Below, piece after piece: positions 11,502-23,211 of a stretch of DNA of 64,000 nucleotides. Numbering within the stretch: position 1 is the first letter of the stretch; each line of letters begins with the position of its first letter. The notes beneath the pieces were generated by a model. The model saw nothing but the letters and a program-made list of their open reading frames with translations, did no database searches and was not told where the DNA came from. Position numbers and translations under genes: made by a program. Source of the DNA: Owenia fusiformis (Eukaryota > Annelida > Polychaeta > Sabellida > Oweniidae); contig CAIIXF020000007.1 in the NCBI GenBank assembly GCA_903813345.2, positions 9,241,730 to 9,305,729 on the forward strand, given 5' to 3'.

Positions 11502-12517
11502 CTAGATTCAAGACAAGCATTAACTTAAGTGAGACATTTCTCTGCCGCTGGGGCATTTTTTTCGGCAAAAGAAAAATAAAAGAAAAGTGAATTAGATTTT
11601 ACGGCCTTCATCGTAAACTGCTGATATTTATTTCAGAAATATGACCTTGCCAATTACTAATGGGTATGTTAACTTTCAATTTGCTCGCCTTGACGGCAAT
11701 TCAATCAGCATATAATAATGTCAACGTTAAATGTCATTTTCCCGAGAAGGGCACTCTTTTCGAAATGGATGTCGTGAGATAACCACCACTGAAAATTATT
11801 ATATATTTTTTATATTTTTTTTCAAGGGTTAAAAGTGCAGATCTTAACTATTTATGTAACTTAAGTGAGAAAATTAAATCGACGATTCTGTTGTCTTCTG
11901 AACTATTTGTTCGCAGATGTGTACATTGTCTTAAACATATGATACTGATACACGTTTGTGATAAAAATGTCTTGGGAATTCTGCCTACAACGTGTGAAGT
12001 AAGGAAAAAAGAAAAATCGTACCTTCGACATTCTGACATTTTGTTACCGAAACGGTTCCAGCGTAATCGAGTGGATCACCAGTGACTCTACATACACAGT
12101 AAGAAGCAAAATTACTTTTAAATCGCATTGAAAAGGTTAAGGTAAACTTTGTCACGTTTTACACATTGTAAACAAAAGAGGTTTGATTTCAAAGACTATT
12201 TACTTTTTCTAATTAAAGATAAGTAGTTGTTGTCCACACAACGTATGTGATAAATTCCTTTGAGTCTATATTCTCCGAACTTGCTGTGAAAATGAATCGC
12301 AGCCTTTTTTCGTACAATGAGGTAATCATTATACAAATTATACAAATATTCAATATATAAACGCAAATGCCAAAGGCAGAGGACCAAAAACTTACAGAAA
12401 CCCAGCAAGAAAGGAAAACTGCCATAAGAACTAAGTGTAAACCTGCCATAAGAAAAATAGACCCTATATATCCCAAAACTATGATATCTCACGTGAAAAG
12501 AAATAATGTCTAATATC

Positions 12518-12537
12518 CCGCCCCCCCCCCCCCCCCC
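12518..12537 (+). repeat. Homopolymer run, poly-C
   Basis: After cccg at 12517-12520 comes an uninterrupted run of about 17 C. Another C run (about 12) is at 10744. Both lie in intron 2 and have no assigned role; assembly length is likely unreliable. Confidence 0.9.
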
Positions 12538-13439
12538 AATCGAGAACCAATATCACAATACAGGACCATAACGCCAAGGGACATTCCATTTATACTGAAA
12601 TCATTACAATACATATTATTGAATGAAGAAATTGATAGCCAATACTCATAACTTCAAAAATAGATGTAGATACTAGTAGTCATAGAGATCTCAAATGATG
12701 TTGGATAGACAAAAACTAGTCTCAAAGTCCATATATAGGCAATTCAAAGGGTCAACATCCATCCACAAAATCGTTGCCAAAATCCATGCAACACAACAAT
12801 TCACAATGGTGAAAAAAGTATGGGATGTCGTTTACCTTCGCCGTGTTATTTGAATGGATACTACCATTAATCGATTACAAATTGGCGTTCGTTTTTTACC
12901 GCATCCGATTTGAATTAGCCAATAAACATGATAGAGATGTGAGAACATATTTTCTATGGTTAACTGAATTTCGGTCACGAACCATTCAGAAACAACAGTT
13001 AAAACGAAGATTTTCCGCGTCAGATTTGATTGTACCACATTGAAACCAATGGGGTTTTCTCATTTGAATAATCACGTGAGCCATGGACTGTTATGGGGGA
13101 TTTCCGAAGCAGGGTGACACACATTAACAGAAAACACAATCGCCACTTAAATTACATTTCCCTGTTTATGCTGTTCATATCAAGCCGTTTTTACATGTCA
13201 TATATTTAAGTTAATCAATTATCTAGCTCATGATGTGAACAGATTCCAATGCTATAGAGTAAAATAACCGCAAAACGGTACAGAAAAAAGGTACCTAGTT
13301 CTGAGAAAACGGGAGAAACCCTACCCCTCTATACACCATTGTCTAATGAAGACCAAACAAAGCCCCAGATACCATGCCGTTTCTCGTTTCGTTTGGTACA
13401 CAACTAAGCCCCGGGTATTAAATAAGCCCTTGTATAAAC

Positions 13440-13545
13440 CTACATTGGACGAAATGCCAGTCGGCGTACTGAACGAAATGCCAACCGGGTATATGGTTCA
13501 GAGTATACTGGACAAATTCGTAGCCGGGGAATATGGCTTCTTTTT
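13440..13545 (+). repeat. Degenerate TACATTGGACGAAATG tandem repeat, second array
   Basis: Units starting tacattggacgaaatgccag, tactgaacgaaatgcca and tatactggacaaattcg follow each other, with ccgggtatatgg-like spacers. It shares the unit with 2145-2243. The small open frame that crosses it (13346-13609) is explained by the repeat and is not reported as a gene. Confidence 0.5.
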
Positions 13546-14987
13546 CCATAGTCACGTGTATGCCATAGACCAACCATATATCAAAGTGAATGATAATTTA
13601 TTACAATAATAAGTTATATTTCGTATTTATTTTCTTGTCATATTCTAGTTTCATTGTTGCATTTTTACTTGAGTCGAAAACATTATTCGATCCAAAATGC
13701 ATTTGGAACAGAGAGCAGGCCAAAATGGAGTCCATATTAAAGAAGCAAAATAAGTCAATTAATCGGAAATAAAACACAACTTAACTATAGAGGGAAAGAA
13801 TTAAGAATTAACTTTGATTAATTCAGTACACTAACATTTCAAACAAGCAATCTGTAGATGTCATCCGATGCACTGAACTTGTGATTGTCATCATGTTCGA
13901 GTCATCATTTAAATTGATTGGCTTTACTTTACAATGCAGAGTTATCACCAAAAGTGATGATGACACCGTCCGTATTATAAGAATCGAATCTTGAAGTTCA
14001 TTGAAGTTGGAGCAGCTAGCCTATATGATTAATTTAACTTGTCTTATTCGTCTCGGGGCCCATGGCAACACAACTTTGTGTGTCAGTTATAAATTAGTGT
14101 CGGTGGGTTTCAATCGGTTTAGTTCTATTAATAGCTTTCAATTATGTATACATGTTCACTGTATATACCATTCTCAACAAATACTAAACTGGTGCTTGCT
14201 AAGGGCATTTTCGTAAATTATTCAATTTTTACTTTCACTAGTAATACACACATGTACTCATTTTGACATTACATTTTGACATTTGAGACTGATAATATTG
14301 TCATTTTAAAATGAAAAGCCCATAGCAGTAATAAGTCCCAAATAACCCGAACATATCTTAATTCATAATTAATATGTGACTTACACAAACGAAAGACTTC
14401 TTTTTCAAAATATAAAAGCGTAAAAACACATAGACTGGTATTTTGAAGAAATTTTTTAACAAATATTCCCAATAATCAAAGATCTTTTGTATATTAAATG
14501 AAAAATATTAATTTTAATTAAAAAAAATCAGTAACTCTACACAGCAGCATCTACATATTTTTTTTCGTTATAATGTACACAATGTAAGAATATGGTTTGC
14601 TCTCAGGAACAGTTTCTTCAATTCTGTTGCAAAGTACGTATAGCAACAGGTGGCAATAGTCGATGTTATGACTTTTTTATGTCACAACATGTTTTAAAAG
14701 CTGAACTGACTAGACATTTAACTTAACTGTTATATAATACCGTCCCAAAAAAGGAAACCGAGATTAAATTGATAATTTCTCAAAAATGAATAATGTTAGG
14801 GGAAATTCACAGGTACCATTTGCGTCATTATGTTCTCTTTCAAATGATACCAAGATATTCTATTTTCCTCCACAGATGATTGAGCAATGGGGATTTAAGT
14901 GACCATGTCAGAAATGGGTTTATGCCACTTTCAGCCGAGTCAATTTCACCATCATAATATGAAGGAAATAAAGAAAATACATACATA

Positions 14988-16370
14988 CACTCCCCTCCAT
15001 AAGTTTGGCAACCTTAGCTCCCCCATTGAACTACGTGTTAAAGGGTGACGCATATCGTTTAGCAAATCGAACGCTCGTTTCTGGTGTTGCTCACCGTTTA
15101 GTAGAAAAGGCCCGATCCCGGAATAATACTCAAGGTATCACAGGTTCGAGGTCGTTGTGTCAACACCTCTAACTGTTATATAGCATAAGTATATTATAGA
15201 TCGTCACACATTTATAAAAGGGTGATTTTTATTTTGACAAATCAATTCCACATTTATGGGTGAAGTTTCAGGATCTTCTCTTTGTGTATAATAGGGAAAA
15301 ATTGGCATCTAAATTTCCCCATAACGTAATAGCACACAGCTTGGCATATGAAATATCCTAAGGATTTATATTGGATGTTGTACGTGTATTCTTTGAACGC
15401 TATCACTCTTTGGATAACGTTTTCAAAAACGGATTACTTTATCTCAAAGACAATTTCAATAAACTGGATTTTACAGAACTCCCCTTATTTCTTAAAAATG
15501 GACTGTTCCAGTTGATTCGCCTGGAGCCGCCATATTGTTTTTATACGGGATGCTTATCGGAACCCTTTAAAGTCTCTTTACGTTTGAATTTTTATTTACC
15601 TAACCTGCGATGAAATAACTTATGATATTAATGGAAACATAACTTGACTTCATTTCCAATACCTTCCAATTTTTTCCTCTATTACAATAGGTCGGAAATG
15701 GATGATAAATTTGATGAATTTTTGAAAATCGTCATTCCCATGTAAACCAATGGGAAATGGTGGGTTCGGGGAAAATCAGAAATCATGATATATATTCGGT
15801 AAACGATTCAGCAAATAAATGTTTTTATATAGAAAATTGAATTTTTGTTCACTAAGTGTTTAGTTTACTCGATGAATACTAAAGTGTAGCGCTTCAAAGT
15901 CATTTTTGAAATAATATTTTCGCCTCCTGTGTTATTTCAATGGGAGAGGTTTTTGAAAAACAATTTTGACTTTAAAGCCCTATAACTTTGTTGAACCTGA
16001 AGAAACATCATATTTTTTTGTTAAATAAAGTTAGCAAATTCAATTGCCTACCTAACTCGTATTTTTTGCAAGGACTCGGATGGACAGGTATTCTGTCATA
16101 TGATTTGCGGAAAACCTACCATTTCCCATTGGTTAACATGGGAATGTCGATTTTCGAAAATTCATCAACTTTATCATCAATTTTCGACTTATTGTTATCG
16201 AGGAAAAAATTAATAAAATTTGGAGGTATTGGAAATATAGTCAAATTACGTTTCCATCAACAGTATAAGTATTTTCATCGCAAGTTAAGTAAATAAAAAA
16301 TCAAAGGTAAATAGGCTTTAACACGTAGTTCATTGGGAAGCAAATGTTGCCAAACGTATGGAGGGGAGTG
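14988..16370. mobile_element. TA-flanked Tc1/mariner-like non-autonomous element, long copy
   Basis: Ends are CACTCCCCTCCATAAGTTTG on the left and the complement (gtatggaggggagtg) on the right, each next to TA (14986-14987 and 16371-16372). The inverted arms extend well inward: caattgaactacgtgttaa, tttttatttacctaacctg, aataggtcggaaat and gatgaatttttgaaaatcg on the left recur inverted between 16110 and 16320. It has no transposase. A 300-bp relative with the same ends lies at 41502-41801. The left arm is interrupted by the TTAA-flanked insertion at 15042-15566. Confidence 0.85.
15042..15566. mobile_element. TTAA-flanked insertion (piggyBac-type MITE candidate)
   Basis: The left arm of the host element reads gtgTTAA, then 525 bp starting agggtgacgc and ending cggaaccct, then TTAAagtctctttac. 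The empty site is visible in the paralogous element at 41502-41801, which reads gtgttaaagcctctttac without the insert. TTAA is therefore duplicated exactly. Ends AGGGT/ACCCT are inverted. TTAA duplication is known for piggyBac and some Kolobok-like elements; the termini here are too short to choose. The interior frame 15371-15613 is not recognised. Confidence 0.75.
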
Positions 16371-16456
16371 TACATACATACTTATTTATTCCAACTTAAG
16401 TTGCACATATCATATTTAACACCCCTTTTTAATTCCTATGTCCATACAAAGTTGTT

Positions 16457-16657
16457 TTAACCCCAGTGACTTTCAACATGACTCCCATTCCTTCCAATGC
16501 AAATGTCTGCCCTAGATCTAATTGCATGCACTACATCCGTGATGTCTTTCTGTCCCCTTAGATCCTCCCCTGCTACAACAATCCTGGCCTTTAGATCATC
16601 AATGTTTCTTGGTGATGTTGTGTAGACTTTATGCTTGAGATAACCCCAAATAACCAT
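16457..16657 (-). pseudogene. DDE transposase C-terminal fragment
   Basis: The minus frame begins with VIWGYLKHKVYTTSPRNIDD and LKARIVVAGEDL. W-G-(Y/H)-L-K-x-K-V-Y-x-x-x-P-x-x-(I/L)-x-x-L-K-x-R-I is the conserved C-terminal stretch that follows the last catalytic acid in many Tc1/mariner-like transposases of invertebrates (recognised from memory of the family). The catalytic DDE region is missing: the frame abuts the inverted arm at 16658. It is a remnant of the outer transposon. Confidence 0.75.
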
Positions 16658-16919
16658 CCTGACATAGCCATTTTAATCCCTCATTGTTCAGTCATTCATG
16701 AAAGAAAATGTGGCACAAACCCATTTCTGACATGGTCATTTAAATCCCTTAAAACTCGGTCACCCACGAAGGAAAATAGACAACTTTGGTATCATAAGAA
16801 AGAAGACACCATAACCATCAGATAGTAGCAATTTCCCTATTATTATTCATATTTGAGAAATAAGCAATTAAATCCAGGTTTTCCTTTTTTGAGACACCCT
16901 GTATAATACATGTAGCATT

Positions 16920-17206
16920 ATTATATCACTATCTAGCTAGCGACAGTATGATTGGTCAAAACCGGGTCACATGTCGTGGGATATCTGGCGATATTCAATG
17001 GCAATGCTAATCAGATAAGACAACCGTGAGATATCTAGCGATATCCCACGCTCCCGGGAATTTTCAAAGAATTTGTTTTCGTTCAGTTTAAATAATTTAG
17101 TTCAGTGTAAGTCAAAATGGCAGACGAACCGAGTAGAATATATGTATTTCAATGTTAACCTATGACTTAATAATATTAGGGATGTTTAGCTAGACAGTGA
17201 TATAAT
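16920..17206. mobile_element. 287-bp MITE with 21-bp inverted ends
   Basis: Left end attatatcactatctagcta and right end tagctagacagtgatataat are inverted complements with one or two mismatches. Inside are two further inverted pieces, gtgggatatctggcgatat (about 16976) and atatctagcgatatcccac (about 17032). No coding frame. The right end overlaps the start of the next hairpin element. Confidence 0.7.
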
Positions 17207-17355
17207 AAAACAAATGTTTAACTCTATTTTCGGTGAATACCTGTAGCACTTTCACAAGGTAATATTCCACTTGCCCTTCGGGCTTCGTGGAATATCACTT
17301 GTGAAAGATGTACAGGTATTCACCTCAATAGAGTGAAATATTTGTTCAATATCAC
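17197..17355. repeat. Long hairpin repeat with CTTCGG loop
   Basis: About 75 bases on each side pair: gtgatat, aacaaat, actctatt, ggtgaatacctgta, ctttcacaag and atattccac on the left are matched in order on the right. The centre is gcccttcgggc (17273-17283), which as RNA would be a C(UUCG)G tetraloop. As DNA it is a foldback MITE; if transcribed as part of the intron it would form a very stable hairpin. Confidence 0.8.
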
Positions 17356-18119
17356 ACGAAGAAAAGCCCAGTGTAATTTAATTTCAAGAGGCTCATTTCG
17401 AAATATCACACTCCGTCATGTAATAATACATGTATTACATAAAAACCTATCGTCAACACATTTAACAGCTGCGGACAGACTTTACACAATTCCGAAATTC
17501 TAAACATCTGAATGTCTTTATTCTATTCACAAAAAAAATATGATGATCTGACCAATCACAGGCCATCATTATAGTTTGAGATGTGATGAACTATCATATA
17601 CAGTTTCATCTATCATACGTATGTGACTTTCTTTTGAAAGTGTGAAAAGTTTAGTGTCAATCTATATATAAGCCACACATCGGTTTGTGCAACAGTTTTT
17701 GTAACGGCCATGTGGATATTTTTTCTCTGTGCATCCCTAAGACTGGGTAACCACGCATCTTAATTGATCATGATGACATGGCATGTTGATTGAGAGTAGA
17801 TTGTGCAGTTGGCACAAAATGTGTCGAAGAGAATGCTCCAGCTTATGTTTTTTTATTCTACCTTTAATTTTGGATAATATTCCTCAAATTATTAATCCAT
17901 TATAAATCTCCTTTGTTGCGTTTTTCAAGATGTCTGGATTTGGCGGGAAATTGGTGGATTATGCCATAAGTCTCTGTTCTGCGATTCTGCTTTGTTTTTT
18001 AATATGTATGATTTTTGGGTTTCTTTTTTGTCAAAATGATTAGATTCTGAGTCAATGATTCTGTATTCACAGTACATCCTGTGCGCTTCATCAAATGAAT
18101 GTTAAGCAATTGCAAATTT

Positions 18120-18700
18120 GCCTGGATTGAGTCTTAAAGCGTCCTTATGTTCTTTAATTCTAGTTCCAGTTGCTCCACCCGTCTCTCTTATTATGTCAGT
18201 ACCAAAAAGTGGTGACATATTGTTATGGTCTCCGATTTTTGTGATGGTGATCGGCGGTTGGCGATCGGCGGGTTGCGGTTGGTGGTCTCCGATTTTTGTG
18301 ATGGTGATCGGCGGTTGGCGATCGGCGGGTTGCGGTTGGTGGTTTGTGTTGGCGTCTGTAACAAATCCTTACTACTTCCAATAACTTAACAAAAACTGTT
18401 TAGACTGACTTCAATTTTTTTCAAAATCATCTGCAAGTTTTCAGAAGTTCAAACCTGACTTGAAATTTAAGATTTGACTTTCAATGACCTTCTCAAGGTC
18501 AAAAAAGGTTAAACAGGTCAATAGATTATTTTTTCAACTTGTTTCAAATTGAACATTTTTTCCCCAAATCATCTACAAGTTCTCAAAAGTTCAAATATGA
18601 CTATAGATTTGACCTTTAATGACATGACCTTCTCAGGGTCATAAGAGATTTGACCTTCAATTACCTTCTTAGGGTCAAAAAAGATATTTCTTCAACTTGC
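18120..18700 (+). repeat. Dispersed repeat, plus copy, with internal 57-bp duplication
   Basis: The segment from aaaagtggtgacata through ggcgtctgtaacaaat to gaccttctcaaggtcaaaaa recurs in reverse orientation at 58395-58790. In this copy a 57-bp unit starting tctccgatttttgtgatggt is directly duplicated without visible change (18229-18285 and 18286-18342). The gc-rich gatcggcgggttgcggttgg part stands out in the AT-rich intron. The tail repeats tttcaaaatcat and ttcaaattga-type words several times. Confidence 0.75.
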
Positions 18701-20599
18701 TTCAAATTGACCAATTGACCAAATTAAACTTAAGATTAAACTTATATTGTGAGCAACTAGATGGTTACATTTTGTCATGTTAATGCCTTGTATATTTCTT
18801 GGCACAATCAGAGTTTGTCTTGAGAAAGCCAAGAGGTGTTGTCGAGATAAAGGTGTTGTATAAGGTTAGTGATTTGAGGAACTTGGGCCATAATTCAAGC
18901 ACATGAGCAATGAACAATTTTCTATATACTGTACCCCTTATCTCAACCTTGCACAAAATGTGATTCACTTAAATAGTGAAACTCCGTGTAAACGGGGTGC
19001 GTTCAAATAAATCTGTCTAATGGCCGGAGAATGCCGTTTTCGATAACTTCGTTTTTGATCAGAACAAGATTCAAACAGAATTCCTATAAAATTATAAATC
19101 AAATAGCCATTGCATGGACTGCTTAATTTTGTCTAAATTGATGTAGATTTCAAGTAAAAAATAAATTGTGCTAAACTATTGCATGCTATTTTTGTAAAAT
19201 GTCACGCTCTGGCCGATCGCCAAAATTGTTTGATCGCATCCCTTGGGATATATGAAACTAAATGAATTCATTGCAAATGATAGCATATTTTTAGGTATTT
19301 ATTAAAGAATCTGTTCCAACATACAATTTTATGTTTAGCTATTCTAGGTTGTTTGCCTGAGGTTAATATGACTTCTAAAACTAAAAATAGTAAACCATTA
19401 TTATATACTTAGTAAAAAATAACACCTTTCTTTATATATCGTATTTTAAACAGAGGCGTAGTTAGGTAGATTTATCATCAATCAACCCACATATGTGGTA
19501 TTTCTAAAGATTTTTTCTCGCGGTTATATGCATAGCGACAAGAGTTGTCATTTTCTACCGTTTGATGTCTGCAATATACATATATGTGTACATGTATATA
19601 TATGACAGAAAATATGTAACACAACTTGCTTTTTAAGAGACTGTATCTACAGGTGTATACATGAATCGTTTTTCATCTTAAATTCTAAGTAAAGTCACTT
19701 CCATTTAATGAGGCACCAATGTTTTTGCAATATTAATCTTTTATGAAAATAGAAAATCACATGCTTGTGTCATCTTGTTCAACTCAACGTAACGTATATG
19801 TCACGCATTTAACCCAAAAATAAAACAATTACATCGGAGCTGAGGGGTGGAAAAGAAGACGGGGTGGTGTACATTCTCAAATTCATTAATCATTGGAAAA
19901 TGCCATGTGTTATCCAAATGATTATATGTTGTAATATGATTATGTTTTATTTCCACCGCAACATCAGTTCATGACTACAAATATCACGAGAATCGGATAA
20001 GCAATGTAATCGTATCATTATTTATTTTCAACTTATTAGTTCTTGATCATGTTTGTATCATGGGTCCAATTCATTTTAACTTATCCTTAATGCAAGGTTT
20101 AGGTCGGTTTTCTATCTTAAGTCACTAGGAGGACAACCGCTCTCATTTACCTAGAATTTACCCACATTTAACTGCACCCGTTGAGAAAAACTGTTAATAT
20201 GGAAAGTGGGTGACACTATTTATATTGTGTAAAGAAGGCATCGCCAAAAGAGCCGTCTCTACGAAACTAAGAATGTATCGCCAGTGTGAAAACGTGAGTG
20301 GTACTACTGAGAGATTACCTAATATACTAGCCCGGGATGACCAAATCTTCATCAACTTGATCCAAACTATCGTACGTAGGTCGGTTAAGGGAGTGTGGCA
20401 AAGATCCATCCGAATCTTAATCACGGTCAAAGGCCGTGTAAAATGGCCTTTGAGGGAACCAAAAAACGAATGCAATTATCAAAAATCTAAACTTTTGTTT
20501 CTGAAATTCAAACATTTGAAAACTTTAAGATGAATAACTTTTTTAAGAGTTACATTTTCAAATGAAATAGTACCGTGGGTACTGGGCTCATATGGTGTT

Positions 20600-21710
20600 A
20601 CTCAAAAGTGAATGATGGCTAAAATGGAAAAAAAACGGATACAATTTTTTGCCGATTTTTGTTTATTTCATTATTATTATTTCATATAACTACTCTTTAC
20701 ACCTACGTGGACTTTTATTAATAAGCTAGGAAATAAGTGAATTTCGCAAGACAAAAATGGAAATTTTAAAAATAGGCGAGCTTTTGAACCAGGAGTCATA
20801 GGGGGTTCTCTGTATTGATGTTGAACAAAAATAACTAATAACTCAATTAAGGAAAATGGTCCAAACGTGAATTTCGCGACACAGATAGACAAATCAATGT
20901 TAAATAAATGGCTGAAAAAATGATATAATTTTTTGCCGATTTTTATAACAAAATCATTTCATAGAACTACTCTACAGTGACATGGCTTTTTACAATGCAT
21001 AACAATGCATTATTTGTAAAGCTAGAATATGGACCAAAAGTGAATTTCGCGAGACAAAAATGGCAACCATTTTGAAAATAGGCGAACTTTTGAACCAGGA
21101 GTCACAGGGGGGTTTTCTGTATTAATGTTGAACAAAAATAAATTAAAACAGGAATCCTATCGATAGAAGTTTTAAGGCAAAAGGTCCAAAAGTGGATTTC
21201 GCGAGACAGATGTACAAATGTTAACTGAAATGGCTGAAAATAAAAAAAAAATGATATAATTTTTGTAACAAAATTAAATCATACAACTACTTTTTACAGT
21301 GACATGGCTTTTTACAATGCAAGACACCTGGAATTATTTGTAAAGCTAGGAAATGGGCCAAAAGTGAATTTCGGGAGGCAAAAATGGCGACCATTTTGAA
21401 AATAGGCTAATTTTTGAACTAGGAGTTATAGGGAAGTTTTTTGTATTGATGTTGTTCAAATAACTTAAAATGGGAATACTATCGACAAAAGTTTAAGAGC
21501 AAATGGTCCAAAAATGAATTTTACGAGACAAAAATGGCGGCCATTTTGAAAATAAGCGAGCTTTTGAACCAGAAGTCATGGGGGGGTTTTCTATATCGAT
21601 GTTGGACAAAAATAACTTCAAACAGGAATCCTATTGACAGAGGTTTTAAAACGGGCCAATTGTTGACAGACAGACGGACAAGTGAGTGATTGCAATAGCT
21701 CATCATGTCT
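20600..21710 (+). repeat. Tandem array of about 290-330-bp units (gaatttcgcgagacaaaaatgg family)
   Basis: Units start at about 20628, 20916 and 21245, with a partial one at about 21515. Shared blocks in order are gatataattttttgccgat, actactctacagtgacatgg, gaatttcgcgagacaaaaat, ggcgaccattttgaaaatag, cttttgaaccaggagtca and tgtattgatgttgaacaaa. The array ends with cagacagacggacaagtg (about 21668). The ccattttgaa module and terminal acgga-type microsatellite link it in style to the 44-kb array. Copies differ by small indels. Confidence 0.8.
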
Positions 21711-22088
21711 AAAAATGTCTCAAGTAGTTTTTCACGTGATAAAAAGTTACATTTGTAAGATTAAACTATATTATCAAACTTTGCACGGGATCTTTAAGGG
21801 TCATTGTGTTATAGTGCGAATATGTTTTATCCAGGCGTTTGGGCCTTCTTTTCATGAATAGGATTAAGTTCAACGTCTTGTATCAAATATCGTCGGTAAC
21901 GCCACCATCGTGCCCCGGTGATGTAACTATTGGTTTAATATGCAAGTCAAAAATTCAGGACAAATGTCACTATGATATATTTGTTAGTACCTCAGTGTAA
22001 ATATTTGCATCTGATTAGTCAATTAGCGGTCAACATTTTTGCCTGTACCCCACCTGTGCATCATGGTAAACGTTGATGAAAGTGATAT

Positions 22089-22261
22089 TTTATAGACGAC
22101 AAGTATCGCAAAAATACGCGTAGTGAATTTTTTCAGAAATTGTCAACATATGAAGTGGTAGCTAAACTTTATTTTCGGCACATCACTACGTACTCATTAA
22201 GTATAACTTATTAATTTCATGTATCTCATCGTATTTTTGCGATTCTTGTGTCTTTCATAAA
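22089..22261. mobile_element. 173-bp MITE with 30-bp inverted ends
   Basis: Left end tttatagacgacaagtatcg followed by caaaaatacg pairs with the right end cgtatttttgcgattcttgt followed by gtctttcataaa. No coding frame. It lies beside the small hairpin at 22261-22301. Confidence 0.75.
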
Positions 22262-22301
22262 CTGTAAACCTTGAAACTACTGTAGTTTCTCGGTTTACAG
22301 T
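22261..22301. repeat. 41-bp hairpin
   Basis: actgtaaaccttgaaactac is followed at once by tgtagtttctcggtttacag, giving an almost perfect 19-bp inverted repeat with essentially no spacer. Its role is unknown. The rest of 22302-22970 holds no recognised feature. Confidence 0.7.
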
Positions 22302-22970
22302 CTTGGTATACAATTTTGAAGGTTGACCTCTCCAGAGGTATTGTATAATGTATTTAGGGGTCGACTCGATAGGAATACCAGAATCAGGTGGGGACAGAAT
22401 ATATCATGGCCCTCATTTTTTCTCGATGCGGATTGAAGTTGTGCAATTCTACACTAACTAGCCTAACTGAACGTTGGTCTAGTCAGAACATTTCGATTTT
22501 CTAGTTTTAAGGTTATTATGTTCATTCGAGATAAATAAATTCTTTTAAAGTTGTTTTTAAAAATGATCACAAAATATGTAAAAGGAGTCTTTCTCAAGAA
22601 TAACATAGAAATTACTTTCTCGCTTGGAGTAGCAGGACCCGTGCATGGTGATGTATACAGTTCCTCTATAAATGACAATATATATAAGTGCAATATCAAT
22701 CGATGCGCATTAAAATGTGCTGAAAATCCCAAGTTTAAATGACGGATGAGTGTATGTACAGCCATAAATATACGAAGGTGCATGTCAAGTCATCGTAAAC
22801 GCAACTTCCAAACCACATCATATTTCAACCCATAAATAGCCTATTAACCGACTTTCATTCGATAGGAATAATGAGAATGTAACAACTACGCACTTTGACC
22901 CAACTCTACAATTTTACATAAATCACGCATACTTATACCATCAGACCTAATACATAGTTTTTAGACTCAC

Positions 22971-23211
22971 CGTCATCGGGGTAGGGTAGCGTCAGGACGG
23001 TTTCATAACAAGCTTGTTTGGCTGCTTCCATAGCAGCCTCGATTGGGGACATTGTTGCTTGCGGCAATGTTACTGCAATACTTTCAATTACAGCTGTTTT
23101 TGATGTTCCAACAATCATATAATCCCTTATCAAAGTATTCGTCCAGTTTCCATTTTCTTGTAGACTAACGTCATTGCGATTTACTGTATCTTTCGATCTT
23201 TGAAATGCCTC
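22971..23211 (-). CDS. Class B1 GPCR exon 2: N-terminal extracellular region and first domain cysteine
   Basis: The acceptor TTTTGCAG precedes 23211 and the donor GTGAGT follows 22971. The exon encodes residues 21-100 plus one base of Gly101. The first half (EAFQRSKDTVNRNDV ...) has no recognised domain; it has one N-glycosylation sequon, N42 (NWT). The last part, SPIEAAMEAAKQACYETVL, looks like the amphipathic alpha helix that in class B receptors precedes and carries the first conserved cysteine (C88). The exon joins exon 1 in phase 0 and exon 3 in phase 1 (…PYPDD-G-RLYC…). The long stretch before C88 is somewhat larger than in many vertebrate relatives. Confidence 0.88.

Larger units (their letters stand above)
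14738..16903. mobile_element. Outer DNA transposon with long inverted arms, internally deleted
   Basis: Two arms of about 220-250 bp, 14738-14960 and 16658-16903, are inverted complements. Both start (a)tac-(c/a)(g)gg-t(g)tc-(c/t)caaaaaagga and share aataat...aggggaaatt, atgataccaa and gaccatgtcagaaatgggtt. Inside the right arm, on the minus strand, is a transposase C-terminal fragment (16457-16657). The element is interrupted by the TA-flanked element 14988-16370. Short fragments of the terminus acagggtgtc / gacaccctgta also occur at about 10725, 38212 and 45250, so the family is dispersed. Probably a Tc1/mariner-related element; the exact family is not determined. Confidence 0.65.
9534..22970 (-). 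other. Intron 2 of the receptor gene
   Basis: A 13.4-kb phase-1 intron, donor GTGAGT at 22970. It contains LINE fragments (10.5-11.5 kb), the nested transposons at 14.7-16.9 kb, hairpin elements at 16.9-17.4 kb, a repeat pair member at 18.1 kb, a tandem array at 20.6-21.7 kb and small MITEs at 22.1 kb. In 9540-10500, 11502-13439, 13546-14737, 17356-18119 and 18701-20599 I see only AT-rich DNA, short overlapping chance frames and a poly-C run near 12.5 kb. Confidence 0.75.

Noticed and set aside
20194-20533. Overlapping ORFs of 93 and 107 codons on both strands
   Set aside because: No motif recognised on either strand; overlapping opposite frames of this size are expected by chance.
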